Source: Streptomyces sp. NBC_01717 (GTDB lineage: Bacteria > Actinomycetota > Actinomycetes > Streptomycetales > Streptomycetaceae). From it: a DNA stretch of 64,000 bases. The translations under genes were made by a program, and so were the position numbers. Position 1 is the stretch's first letter. Each line of letters begins with the position of its first letter. The DNA lies in NCBI RefSeq assembly GCF_036248255.1, contig NZ_CP109178.1, positions 3,720,001 through 3,784,000 on the forward strand. The letters are read 5' to 3'. Under the pieces are notes generated by a model. That model was not told the DNA's origin. It searched no databases and was given only the letters and a program-made list of their open reading frames with translations. Positions 25,527 to 34,118 of the stretch are shown here, piece after piece.

Positions 25527-28500
25527 TCACCGCGCCTTCGACGAGGAGGCGGTGGCGGTCCCGTTGATCACGAACTGCGATCCGGGTTCGACCAGGACAT
25601 TGCCCTCGGCCGAGTTGGTCACGGTCACGTTGGTCAGTGTCGCGCTTCCGCGCGCTCCGCCCTGGGCCAGGATGCCGGATCCGTTGGTGGACTTGTCGAT
25701 GCGTACGTCCCTGATCTGTACGCCGGGCATGGCACCGCCCCCGCCCTTGAACTGGATACCGTCGTAGGTCGAGTCGTAGATGTCGGTGTCGCGGATCGTG
25801 ACGCCGGGGATGTCCTGCGCCGCCGCGAAGACCGTGATGGCACCGAATTCCTGGTCCTCGCCCCAGAAGGCACCACCCGTGCGGTGTAGTGCGTTGTTGG
25901 CGATCAGCGTCTGTCCGGAGAAGGGCAGGGGGTCGTGATCCGTCGCCAACATGATGCCGGGGTAGTTCATGGTGTCCGAGATGATGTTGTTCTCGATGGT
26001 GTTCCCGTAACCTCCGTAGACCGCGATGCCGTTGGCACGCCACGGCAGCCGGATCGTGTTGTTGCGGAAGTGGTTGTCGTGGCCGATGTCCACGGACGGA
26101 TCCTTCACATAGCGACTGGCCCATACCGCCAGCGCGTCGTCCCCGGTGTTCCGGAAGGACGAGTTGAACACCGTCGAATTGCGGGTGCCGTTGGCGAAGT
26201 TGATGCCGTCGGCGTACGTGTTGCGAATCCGCATCCCGTTGAACTCGAGGCCGTCGCCCGGCCCCCACAGCTCGGGGATGTTCGAGTAGTCCCGGCCCGC
26301 CCAGACACCGACGTTGGCGTGCTCGATCCACACATTGTTGATCTTGGTGTCGTTGCCGAACCGTCCGTTGAGACCGACGCCGCCCTCGGCATTGCCGTCA
26401 CCGCCGCGGATCGTGCCCGAGCCGAAGATGGCGATGTCGGATATCTGGGTGTTGTCGTCGATGTCGAAGCCGAAGTTGCCCTCGTGCGGATGGTTGATAC
26501 CGCCTGCCTGGTGCGGCGGTGTGAGGGTGTAGAGCTGGGAGTGCCACATGCCCGCACCCCGGATCGTCACATCCCTGATACCCACCTGGTTGAACTCGCC
26601 CCGGTTGAGCGGGTCGTCGGTCAGGATCTTCTGCTCCTGCCGCCACTGGCCCGCAGGGATCCACACACAGCCGATCTCCCCCTTCTGGTCCGCCGTCACG
26701 GCGCGCTGGATGGCGTCCGTGTCGTCGATACCGTCGTTGGGAACCGCCCCGTAGGTCGTGATCGAGGTGCAGCCGGCCGGCTGGCTCGACGCCGGTGCCA
26801 CCTGCTCCAGGTCGATCAGGTCGATGATGTAGAACGAGGCCGAGTCGTTCGCTTCGCGTTGGAGCCGGAACTTCGTACCGGCCGGGTAGGTTTGTGAGAG
26901 TAGGGCGTGGGACTCGTCGAACAGCCGCCTGGCGTCGGTCTGGGGCTGGTTCGTCAGACCCTCGGGGCTGTCGGTGTTGCCGTACAGCCAGCTGTGCTTG
27001 GACGAGAGATTGAGTTTCCTGGAGAAGGTGTCGTTGACGTAGAGGCTGATGGTGGCCTCGGTGCCGCCACCACCCGGGGCGTCGGGGATCGAGTTGCGCA
27101 CGACGATCGAGTTCGATGCGCTGGTGGAGGTGAACTCCACGAACTGGCCTGTGGAGTTCAGCCGCACGGACTGGCGACCCGAGGACTCGGTGGCGAAGTT
27201 CGTGTGACCGAATGTGCGCTTCTGGTCGGTGGTCAGCAGAGTGCCCTCGTATCGGGCGTCCTCCGCCTCGTACTCGATGTAGGGCACGGCGGCACCGCGG
27301 CCGACCACGACGGAGCGCGCGAAGACGTTGTTGTTCTCGTTGGTCTCGGTGACGGTACCGGTCGCGTCGGCGGTTGCGGTGAGCGTGGCTCCCCCGCTGG
27401 TGGCGGTCCAGGTGCCACTGATGGGGACGTTCGCCGTCGCGCCCGCGGCGACCGCGGCGGTCGTGCCGTTCAGTGTGGTGGTTCCGGCCACGAGGCGGGT
27501 GACCGTGCCCGCGCTCACCGCTGAGGTACCGCGGTTGTGCACGGCCACGGTGAAGGTGACCGAAGCTCCGACGGCCGGGTTCGCGGGGCTGGAGGTGATG
27601 CCGCGGACCTCCAGGTCGGGTCCGGGGCTCTGGCCGACGGTCAGCCGGGAGGCGGCCGTGCGGCTGTTGTTGCTGTTGTCCTGCTCGGCGACGGTGTCGG
27701 TCGGATCGACGACCGCCGAGACGGTGTACGTGCCCATCGGACGCTTCCCGACATCGACCGGGACCGTGGCCGAGGCACCGGCGGCGAGTGCGCCGACCGG
27801 AGCGGTACCCGCAACAGCCCCCTCAAGGCTGACATCGACCGTGGTGGCCGCGGCGGAGGCGGTACCGGCGTTCCGCACGGTGGCGTTCACGGTGACCGTG
27901 TCGCTCTCGGACGGGGCGGCCGGAGACCATGACAGATCCGTGAGGGTCAGGTCCGGGTTGGGAGCTGCGGCTCCGACGACCTGGAACTCGGCGACCTGAC
28001 CACCCGGAGCGCCGGTGTTGGAGAAGAACGAGAGCCGGATATCGGCGTGCCGGCCGGTGACGGGGATGGTCACCGTGTTCTGGTTCGAGGACGGACTGAA
28101 CACGTAGTCGGCCCGGTCCCGCAACGAGGTGTACCCGGTGGCGGACTGCTCGCGCCCGAGCACCTGGATGCTCTGCGTCCGCGTCGCCCAGGCCGCGTCG
28201 GGGTTCAGCTTGATGACGACGGCTTCGACATCCGCGTTGGCGCCGAGCTTCACCGTCAGAGTCGAGGTACTGCCGGCCGCCTCCCAGTACGTGGTCACGC
28301 TGTTGTCGTTGGCGTTGGCCGCGACGTACGTCTGGGTCGTCGAGGAGGCCTCGATCGGCTTGTTGAGGGCCAGATTGGTGCCGTTGACGGGCGGGGGGCC
28401 GGGATCGTCGCCGTAGATTTCGAGCTCGGAGATCTGCGCGGCGTTCCACCCGGTGTTCGCGGTCACCTGCACACGGACGTATCGGACGCCCGTGTCCGCG

Positions 28501-28919
28501 AAGTCGAGGGTGACGGTGTTCGTGGCGCCCGGGCTGAACGTCCGGCCGGCCGAGGCGGAGAGGGTGTTGAAGCTGCTGCCGTCGGTGCTGCCCTGCACAC
28601 TGAGGGTCTGAATGCGCGTCTCCCACGTGGAGGGCACCTTCAGCACCACCTGGTTGATGTCGGCCTGTGCTCCGAGGTCGACCTGAATCCACTGCGGGAA
28701 GGCGTTGAGGGGCCCTTCCCAGTACGACTGCTGGCTACCGTCGGTGACATTGGTCGCGGGATAGGCGCCGTGTGCACCGCTCGTCGTGACCGTCCTGCCG
28801 AGGGCGAGGTTGGGGCCTGCCTCTGCCGCCTGAGCGGTGCCGGGCAGGAGTCCGACGGCCATCAGACCGGCCATGATCACGCCGGTGACCAGCCGCAGGC
28901 CGGATTGCTTCCATCTCAT
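25527..28919 (-). CDS. secreted multidomain alpha-1,3-glucanase (GH87)
   Basis: A 1130-residue extracellular enzyme expected to hydrolyse alpha-1,3-glucan of fungal cell walls or dental-type mutan. A signal peptide (residues 1-31, cut at AQA/A) is followed by two discoidin (F5/8 type C) domains (about 35-162 and 168-305), two CARDB-type Ig-like domains (about 312-408, 412-510), a CBM6/35-like domain (about 522-690) and a right-handed beta-helix catalytic domain (about 700-1130). Asp904 in YADGINFANG and Asp927/Asp928 in NTGDDALAVWA have the same 23- and 24-residue spacing as the three catalytic Asp of characterised GH87 enzymes. The start is the ATG at 28919 with AGAGGA. An upstream in-frame ATG at 29126 is rejected for lack of a signal peptide. 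Confidence 0.85.
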   Translation of the reverse strand: MRWKQSGLRLVTGVIMAGLMAVGLLPGTAQAAEAGPNLALGRTVTTSGAHGAYPATNVTDGSQQSYWEGPLNAFPQWIQVDLGAQADINQVVLKVPSTWETRIQTLSVQGSTDGSSFNTLSASAGRTFSPGATNTVTLDFADTGVRYVRVQVTANTGWNAAQISELEIYGDDPGPPPVNGTNLALNKPIEASSTTQTYVAANANDNSVTTYWEAAGSTSTLTVKLGANADVEAVVIKLNPDAAWATRTQSIQVLGREQSATGYTSLRDRADYVFSPSSNQNTVTIPVTGRHADIRLSFFSNTGAPGGQVAEFQVVGAAAPNPDLTLTDLSWSPAAPSESDTVTVNATVRNAGTASAAATTVDVSLEGAVAGTAPVGALAAGASATVPVDVGKRPMGTYTVSAVVDPTDTVAEQDNSNNSRTAASRLTVGQSPGPDLEVRGITSSPANPAVGASVTFTVAVHNRGTSAVSAGTVTRLVAGTTTLNGTTAAVAAGATANVPISGTWTATSGGATLTATADATGTVTETNENNNVFARSVVVGRGAAVPYIEYEAEDARYEGTLLTTDQKRTFGHTNFATESSGRQSVRLNSTGQFVEFTSTSASNSIVVRNSIPDAPGGGGTEATISLYVNDTFSRKLNLSSKHSWLYGNTDSPEGLTNQPQTDARRLFDESHALLSQTYPAGTKFRLQREANDSASFYIIDLIDLEQVAPASSQPAGCTSITTYGAVPNDGIDDTDAIQRAVTADQKGEIGCVWIPAGQWRQEQKILTDDPLNRGEFNQVGIRDVTIRGAGMWHSQLYTLTPPHQAGGINHPHEGNFGFDIDDNTQISDIAIFGSGTIRGGDGNAEGGVGLNGRFGNDTKINNVWIEHANVGVWAGRDYSNIPELWGPGDGLEFNGMRIRNTYADGINFANGTRNSTVFNSSFRNTGDDALAVWASRYVKDPSVDIGHDNHFRNNTIRLPWRANGIAVYGGYGNTIENNIISDTMNYPGIMLATDHDPLPFSGQTLIANNALHRTGGAFWGEDQEFGAITVFAAAQDIPGVTIRDTDIYDSTYDGIQFKGGGGAMPGVQIRDVRIDKSTNGSGILAQGGARGSATLTNVTVTNSAEGNVLVEPGSQFVINGTATASSSKAR

Positions 28920-29651
28920 GGTGTCCTCTGTTCCGTGGGGCGGCGGGGCTGCAGCACAGCGGTGCGCCACGCCGTACCCGCATGACGCAACGCGCCTCAC
29001 GGGTTCGAGCGAAGAGGCACCGGCTGTCGGCCCGCCGAAGGGGATCAAACGCGAGATGAGGCTGAGGGCAGGGGCGTCTGCCGCGGAATCACCCACTCTG
29101 GTCAAGAATTTTGGGAATCTCGTCAACTCTTTGCATCCATCGGGGCATAAGTTTCTAGCAGGTCACCGATTTGTCAACGGTGCGCGTGCGCCGACCGATC
29201 GTTCGGGTTCCGGTCACGGCAAGGGATCGGGGCGCGCCAACTCCCCCTGAGAGGTGGGTTGTTCGCAGGCGACCATCCGGCGAAAACAATTCCGCTTGCC
29301 TGAACGACGACCCGCGTCACGGGCCGACCCTTCGCCCGGTCAACCAGTCGATTTCCCGTCGTGCGATCGTTGGTGGAAGTGCTGCGCAGACTCCGGAACA
29401 GGCTTCCGTTTGCGCTGCTTGCACCACCGCGCGCAGCAGGGGAGTTTCACGTCCAGGCGACCGGTCTCGCCCCCCGATGTCTGCGGGACCGTCACACGAT
29501 CGAGAGCCCGAAATCCGCGTCCGTGAGGGCAGCACATGTGCACGCCGAGGGCGACGCTCGAGCGAAGCCGAGAGCTCGGGGAAGACTGACGACAACGCCG
29601 CAGATGTGCGTGCCGGACCCCGCGAGCCCAGCGTGATCCAAACGAGAGGCC
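28920..29651. other. long gene-free region between glucanase and prepilin peptidase
   Basis: About 730 bases. Its left part (28,920-29,200) holds the glucanase leader and a low-GC stretch with promoter-like sequences. In the right part (29,200-29,650) the open frames lack Streptomyces codon bias and match nothing I know, and the GC content is less even than in coding DNA. Confidence 0.45.
29149..29177 (-). promoter_or_regulatory. putative promoter of the glucanase gene
   Basis: On the minus strand TTGACA (29177-29172) is followed after 17 bases by AAACTT (29154-29149), in a clearly AT-richer stretch. Two more TTGAC sequences occur nearby (about 29120-29126 and 29100-29105). The start codon is about 230 bases downstream, so the leader is long. 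Confidence 0.35.
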
Positions 29652-30521
29652 CTAGGAAGCGAGGCCGCCGAACAGTATCCCGAGCAGCGCGCCCGCAATC
29701 ATGAACGGCCCGAACGGGATGCCCGTCTTACGCCCGGCCCGCCGCAGGATCACCAGCCCGAACCCGTACACGGCACCGAGCACGAACCCGGCGAAGCCGC
29801 CCGCGAAGACGACCGCCCACCCGTACCAGCCGAGAACCACCCCCAGCGACAGGGCGAGCTTGACGTCGCCGAAGCCCATCCCGTTCGGGTTGATCAGGAA
29901 GAGCAGGAAGTAGAAGCCGCCGAGGGCGAGGCCGCCGAGCAGGGCGGACAGCCAGGAACCGGCGTGCTCCGGGAGCAGCGCCACGCCACCCAGCAGTACG
30001 ACGGCCGCACCGGCGAGCGGCAGTGTCAGCCGGTCGGGCAGCCGGTGCACGCGGCGGTCGATGGTGGCGAGGAGTACGGCCACGGGGGCAAGCAGCAGCC
30101 AGACGGCAAGCTCGGGCCGGAGCCCGGTGGCCGCGGCGAGGGCGGCGCAGCCGAGGGTGGTGGCGACGGGGGCAAGGACGGCGGGGGCGTAACGCGCGAC
30201 CGGTTCGGCGCAGGGGTCCCCCTCCCGGCCCTGGCCTTCCCCCGTGCTCGCGTCCGCCGACCCGGCGGGCCCGTCGGGTGGGGCCGGTACCGCGGCCGTC
30301 TTCGACTGCTCAGTCGTACGCGCCGCAGCACCCGCGGCACACGCCGCGCACCACGTGGAGCCGAGCCAGCCGCGGGCCACCCCGCTGAAGGGGTGGCCGG
30401 CGGGGCAGGTGTCCCGCCATGCGTCCTCCGGTTCGACGGAGAACCGGTAGGCGGCGCGCGGGACCAGCAGTCCGGTCGCGGCGCCCCAGAGCGCGGCGAC
30501 GCCTGTCAGCATGACGTACAC
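29652..30521 (-). CDS. A24 family prepilin peptidase (TadV/PilD-like)
   Basis: A 289-residue integral membrane aspartic protease that removes leader peptides from prepilins. The two catalytic Asp lie in LLATIDRRVHRLPDRLTL and in the GxGD-type motif NGMGFGDVKLALSLG. About seven hydrophobic helices are visible. An N-terminal hydrophobic region with Cys residues (CPAGHPF...WCAACAAG) resembles the zinc-binding or methylase-associated segment of the PilD type. It starts at a GTG (30521) or ATG (30512). It is divergent from the DUF192 gene with the 16-bp dyad between them. In this window it is the only candidate to process the Flp pilin and the pilin-like toxin proteins. Confidence 0.9.
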   Translation of the reverse strand: MYVMLTGVAALWGAATGLLVPRAAYRFSVEPEDAWRDTCPAGHPFSGVARGWLGSTWCAACAAGAAARTTEQSKTAAVPAPPDGPAGSADASTGEGQGREGDPCAEPVARYAPAVLAPVATTLGCAALAAATGLRPELAVWLLLAPVAVLLATIDRRVHRLPDRLTLPLAGAAVVLLGGVALLPEHAGSWLSALLGGLALGGFYFLLFLINPNGMGFGDVKLALSLGVVLGWYGWAVVFAGGFAGFVLGAVYGFGLVILRRAGRKTGIPFGPFMIAGALLGILFGGLAS

Positions 30522-30557
30522 GGAACCGACCCTAGGCGGGCAACGCGCACGAGGTCA

Positions 30558-30573
30558 TGGGCCCTGGGGCCCA
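30558..30573. promoter_or_regulatory. TGGG-dyad operator copy a
   Basis: TGGGCCCTGGGGCCCA, a match at every fixed position to the dyad TGGGYCCNNGGRCCCA shared by seven loci here. It lies between the divergent prepilin peptidase (37 bases to its start) and DUF192 genes (53 bases). A further half site CGGGCCCA is at 30587-30594. Confidence 0.6.
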
Positions 30574-30625
30574 CTGCGCGGCATTTCGGGCCCAGCGGCT
30601 GTCACCGGGCGCTACCGTCGTCGCC

Positions 30626-30997
30626 ATGGGTCAATGGCGCAATGGCAACGGGACGTTGACGGTCGGGGACCGGGAGGGGGGACCGGGGCTGGAGATACCG
30701 CTTCGGATCGCCGCCTCGTACCGGGCCCGGTCCAAGGGGCTTCTCGGGCAGGACGGGATCGACGGGGCACTGATGATCACCCCGTGCGGGAGTGTGCACA
30801 CGTTCGGGATGCGGTTCACGATCGATGTGGCGTACCTGGACCGGAAGTTCAACGTCGTGGCGGTCCACACGATGAAACCGGGGCGGCTCGGGATGGTGCG
30901 GCTGCGGTCCCGCCATGTGCTCGAGTCGGCGGCCGGGACCATGGAGAAGTGGGGGCTGCGGCCCGGCGTGCAGCTGCAGATCGACCAGGCTGACTGA
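30626..30997 (+). CDS. DUF192 domain protein
   Basis: A 123-residue protein with the DUF192 fold: SYRARSKGLLGQDGIDGALM, CGSVHTFGMRFTIDVAYLDRKFNVVAVH, and RLRSRHVLESAAGTMEKWGLRPG. Biochemical function is unknown for the family, but in actinobacteria and proteobacteria it often sits beside Tad pilus genes, as here. I take the ATG at 30626 because the domain begins just after it; no clear ribosome site precedes it, suggesting leaderless translation. It converges on the lipoprotein gene with only a 9-base gap. Confidence 0.8.
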   Translation: MGQWRNGNGTLTVGDREGGPGLEIPLRIAASYRARSKGLLGQDGIDGALMITPCGSVHTFGMRFTIDVAYLDRKFNVVAVHTMKPGRLGMVRLRSRHVLESAAGTMEKWGLRPGVQLQIDQAD

Positions 30998-31006
30998 AGG
31001 AGCGGG

Positions 31007-31780
31007 TCACGGGAGCTTGGCCAGCTGCGCGGTGACCACTTCCACCGGGAGTTCCGGAGGCGTCGCGTCGACGAAGTCGGCGACGTAGAACGTGACGACC
31101 GTCGAGCCCCTCCGCACGAGCTGGAAGACCAGTGGCACCTTGTCGCCCTCGATGTTCCCCGTCACCTGGTAGGCGATGCTCTCCTCGCCCACCCGCGGCG
31201 CATCCAGCAGATCGACCTTGCTGTACGTGGACGGCCCCTCGTCACTCGAGGTCCTGAACCCGCCCGCACAGGCCTGCACCGCGTCCCCGACGTCGCGCAG
31301 CACCTGCTGGGCCGCGCCCTTCGGGTGGGAGGTGAGAATCTCGGTGACGACGGTCTGGTCGTCCTTTCCCTCCTCCGATCCGTCCATGACGGTACGGAAG
31401 ACGGTGGCGGTCGCGGCGGGTTCGGGAGCGCCGTTGATCACGGCGGCCAGCGGCCGGCAGGCCTGGTTCTCGGCCTTCTCCGTGCCGGTTTCCTCACTGC
31501 CCTGCAGGGGGGTGACCTCGTAGGCGGCCACATCGCCGGTGGCCAGGGCCGCCTCGGTCAGCTCCGCCTCGGTGAGCACCCTGCCGGTGCCGGCCGGCAG
31601 TGTGCTCGGGGGCGGTGAAGGGGGCGAGGTGTCGTCGCCGGACGGCTTCGCGCTCGATGGACTGCTCGCCCTGGCCGTCTCCTTGCCGCCGGAGGAGTCG
31701 TCGCCGGACGGGCCGCAGGACACGGCCGCGAAGCAGAGCGCCGCTGTCGCCACCGCCACAACTGCTGTACGAGCCTTCAT
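31007..31780 (-). CDS. hypothetical lipoprotein
   Basis: A 257-residue exported protein with a signal peptide and lipobox-like Cys (VATAALCFAAVSCGPSG), a low-complexity Ser/Pro/Asp linker (about 24-65) and a globular C-terminal domain with two further Cys (ACRPLAAVI, QACAGGF) that may form a disulfide. The fold looks like the sensor-type or anchor lipoproteins common in Streptomyces (repeating beta strands TEILTSHP..., ESIAYQVTGNIEG). A TGGG dyad lies 72 bases upstream, so I group it with the pilus/toxin regulon. Function unknown. Confidence 0.7.
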   Translation of the reverse strand: MKARTAVVAVATAALCFAAVSCGPSGDDSSGGKETARASSPSSAKPSGDDTSPPSPPPSTLPAGTGRVLTEAELTEAALATGDVAAYEVTPLQGSEETGTEKAENQACRPLAAVINGAPEPAATATVFRTVMDGSEEGKDDQTVVTEILTSHPKGAAQQVLRDVGDAVQACAGGFRTSSDEGPSTYSKVDLLDAPRVGEESIAYQVTGNIEGDKVPLVFQLVRRGSTVVTFYVADFVDATPPELPVEVVTAQLAKLP

Positions 31781-31851
31781 CGTTCCCCGTTCCTGGCCAT
31801 GGGCCCCGTTCCCCTGTCCGGCACGCTAACAACCGGGCGGCGGCGGGTGCG

Positions 31852-31867
31852 TGGGTCCACGGGCCCA
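31852..31867. promoter_or_regulatory. TGGG-dyad operator copy b
   Basis: TGGGTCCACGGGCCCA, matching every fixed position of the dyad, 72 bases upstream of the lipoprotein start at 31780. ATGGGCCCC at 31799-31807 may be an extra half site. Confidence 0.6.
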
Positions 31868-31881
31868 ACTCGGGGCGGCGC

Positions 31882-32307
31882 TCAGGAGGTCCAGGGCCTT
31901 TCCTTCGGATCGGGCCGGGTGCCCAGGCCACGGCCGACGAGCGGGGACACCGTACGGATCAGCTTCAGTTGCGTGGAGCGCAGGATCTTCACGGTCACGT
32001 CGTCGGACCAGCCGGTCGTCGTGGACCACTCGTAGCCCGAGCCGACCACCTCGCTGGCGAACGCCAGCTCCGTGGCGAGCAGGGCCCGTGCCCAGTCCAT
32101 CGGCTCCAGGGGTTCCTTCGCGGCCAGAGCCGTACGGATTCTGTCGCCCCTCCGGTTCAGGTCGTCCGCGTCGTCGAAGCCCATGGCCACCGCAAACTCC
32201 TCCGTGCAGCGCGCCGGGCCGCTCCACTCGACCAGGCCCTGTTGCAGGAGCCGGGTCTCCTCATCGGTCAGCGTCAGCTGCTCCGCCGTCTGTAAGCGCG
32301 TCCTCAC
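31882..32307 (-). CDS. hypothetical protein
   Basis: A 141-residue soluble protein (TAEQLTLTDEETRLLQQGLV, WSGPARCTEEFAVAMGFDDAD, then a basic helix KILRSTQLKLIRTVSPLVG) without a family I recognise. The start is the GTG at 32307 with AAGG upstream. It is divergent from the Hint-toxin gene with 162 bases between, where two TGGG-type dyads lie. Small soluble genes next to polymorphic toxins are often immunity proteins, but opposite orientation makes that less certain here. Confidence 0.6.
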   Translation of the reverse strand: MRTRLQTAEQLTLTDEETRLLQQGLVEWSGPARCTEEFAVAMGFDDADDLNRRGDRIRTALAAKEPLEPMDWARALLATELAFASEVVGSGYEWSTTTGWSDDVTVKILRSTQLKLIRTVSPLVGRGLGTRPDPKERPWTS

Positions 32308-32379
32308 CCGTCCACCCTTCCGTCCGTGCCGCTGTGATTGCGTTCGCAGGACGCTAACTTCCCTCCGGGGAAGGCGTCT

Positions 32380-32433
32380 TGGGTCCCTGGACACGGGTCG
32401 CGCACCGCTTGCGGCATTGGGTCCACAGGCCCA
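32380..32433. promoter_or_regulatory. TGGG-dyad operator copies c
   Basis: TGGGTCCACAGGCCCA at 32418-32433 (one mismatch to the dyad) and a weaker TGGGTCCCTGGACACG at 32380-32395, between the divergent hypothetical gene and the Hint-toxin gene. A TTTTAGT -10-like box at about 32454 lies just ahead of the toxin ATG, consistent with a near-leaderless transcript. Confidence 0.6.
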
Positions 32434-32469
32434 AGACACCGGCATGTCGGGACTTTTAGTGTCGAGGCC

Positions 32470-34095
32470 ATGTCTCAGCTGGGGGAATTGCGTCGTCGGA
32501 TCCGGCGGTGGTCACGGCACACCGTGCCGCATACGGATGTGCGGTTGATGGGTCTGCGCCGTCGGCGTGACCGGGGACAGGGTGCGCTGGAGTACCTGGG
32601 CCTCGTTCTGGTGGTCGGGGCGATCGTCGGTGCGCTCGTCGCGACCGGGATCGGTGCGGAGCTCACCGAGAAGATCGGTGTGCAGGTCTGCCGGATCGGG
32701 GGCGGCGGGAACTGCGGCGGGGACGGCGGCGCCGAGGCACGGGACGGCGACGCGGGCAAGCCGGGCACCGGGGACCCGGCCTCGGACCGTAACGACGACG
32801 GTACGCCGAAGGCGCCTGAGCAGGTCGATTACGACAAGGCGCTCAAGGAACTCCAGGACGCCCAGGCGGAGCAGAAGTCCAACACCGACAAGGCGAAGGA
32901 AGCCGCGAAGGAACTGGCGAAGATCCTTGCCGACGAGCTCGGGATCACCGACGCCCTGGACTGCATCACCAAGGGCGACATGGGTGCCTGCACCGAAACA
33001 CTCATCAATGTGCTGCTGTCCCTGATCGGCGGTGCGGTCGGGAAGCTCGGGGCGAAGTACGGCGCCCCGTGGAAGTGGAAGAAGGCCTACAAGCTCATCA
33101 AGAGCTTGAAGAAGCACGGCGGCGACCTCTACGACGCCCTCAAGGGCCTGGTCAAGAACCGCAAGAAGGTCAAGGAAGCCGAGAAGAAACTCGAGGACGC
33201 CGGAAAGAAGCTCGACGACGCGAAGAAGGACCCGCCCAAGAAGGAGGACAAGCCGGACGAGAAGAAGCCGACGACCTGCGCCGCGCGGCACAGCTTCCTC
33301 GCCGGCACCCCGGTCCTGTTCGCCGACGGCCGCCGCGTCCCGATCCAGAACGTCTCCGTCGGCGACCGCGTGATCGCCACCGACCCGGTGAGCGGTGTGA
33401 CCGGCATCCGCCGTGTCGAGCGGACCATCACCACGTACGACGACAAGCACTTCACACGGCTCGCGGTGGTGGCGGGCGGCGCGCAGGCCCGGTTGACGGC
33501 GACGGACACGCACCCGTTCTGGCTGAGCGACGGCCGTCGCTGGGCGGACGCGGGCGAGATCGGCCGCGGTGACGAGCTGCGCACGGAGGCCGGCTCCACG
33601 CTGACGGTCACCGGCGTCTCCCGGTACAGCCGGCGGCAGACCACCTACGACCTGACGGTCGAGGGCATCCACACGTACTACGTGGGCATCGGTACGTCGA
33701 ACGCGCTCGTCCACAACAACGACTGCGAGATGTCGCCCGAAGAGGTCGAGGCGGCCAGGAAGCCCCAGGTGGGCGAGGGCGACGCGAAGAAGTTCAAGGA
33801 CCACTTCCTGCGTCACAAGAAGCTGGTCGAGGACGCGCTGGGCACCAAGTACAAGAAGCTCAAGGAGGACGGGCCGCGGTTCCGCGAGGACATCGCGAAG
33901 GCCATCAAGGACGGCACCTTCGAGCTGGTCGGCAAGGGCACGTTGAAGAAGGGCGAGCCCGAGGGGCTGATCTATCGTGGCAAGGGCGTGACGATCGTGC
34001 TGAAGGAGAACGGCGACTTCTGGACCGCGCTCAAGAGCGGTGAAGGCATGGACACCGGAATCGAGTTCACCAAGCTGTTGCCGAAGAAGAAGTAG
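32470..34095 (+). CDS. pilin-like Hint-domain polymorphic toxin candidate
   Basis: A 541-residue protein. The basic N-terminus runs into a class III prepilin signature, G36 followed by QGALE41-Y42 and a hydrophobic helix. In the 29 residues from DRGQ, 22 are identical to the Flp pilin encoded at 59412-59642. Then come a Gly/Asp-rich linker, Lys-rich helical segments with two Cys, and a Hint (intein-like) domain (about 275-418: CAARHSFLAGTPVLFADG, ATDTHPFWLSDG, ending TSNALVHNND) that normally autocleaves to free a C-terminal toxin. The last 120 residues (DHFLRHKKLVEDALGTKY ... GEGMDTGIEF) have a BECR-nuclease-like layout (inference). The start is the ATG at 32470. A probable immunity gene follows 23 bases later. 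Confidence 0.8.
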   Translation: MSQLGELRRRIRRWSRHTVPHTDVRLMGLRRRRDRGQGALEYLGLVLVVGAIVGALVATGIGAELTEKIGVQVCRIGGGGNCGGDGGAEARDGDAGKPGTGDPASDRNDDGTPKAPEQVDYDKALKELQDAQAEQKSNTDKAKEAAKELAKILADELGITDALDCITKGDMGACTETLINVLLSLIGGAVGKLGAKYGAPWKWKKAYKLIKSLKKHGGDLYDALKGLVKNRKKVKEAEKKLEDAGKKLDDAKKDPPKKEDKPDEKKPTTCAARHSFLAGTPVLFADGRRVPIQNVSVGDRVIATDPVSGVTGIRRVERTITTYDDKHFTRLAVVAGGAQARLTATDTHPFWLSDGRRWADAGEIGRGDELRTEAGSTLTVTGVSRYSRRQTTYDLTVEGIHTYYVGIGTSNALVHNNDCEMSPEEVEAARKPQVGEGDAKKFKDHFLRHKKLVEDALGTKYKKLKEDGPRFREDIAKAIKDGTFELVGKGTLKKGEPEGLIYRGKGVTIVLKENGDFWTALKSGEGMDTGIEFTKLLPKKK

Positions 34096-34118
34096 CCGCA
34101 GAGACAGGGGTGCAGGAC

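Noticed and set aside
33290..33720. Hint domain as an intein in a host protein
   Set aside because: The flanking sequence does not form a continuous known enzyme. The layout (pilin-like helix, linker, Hint, tail, immunity-sized gene) fits a polymorphic toxin.
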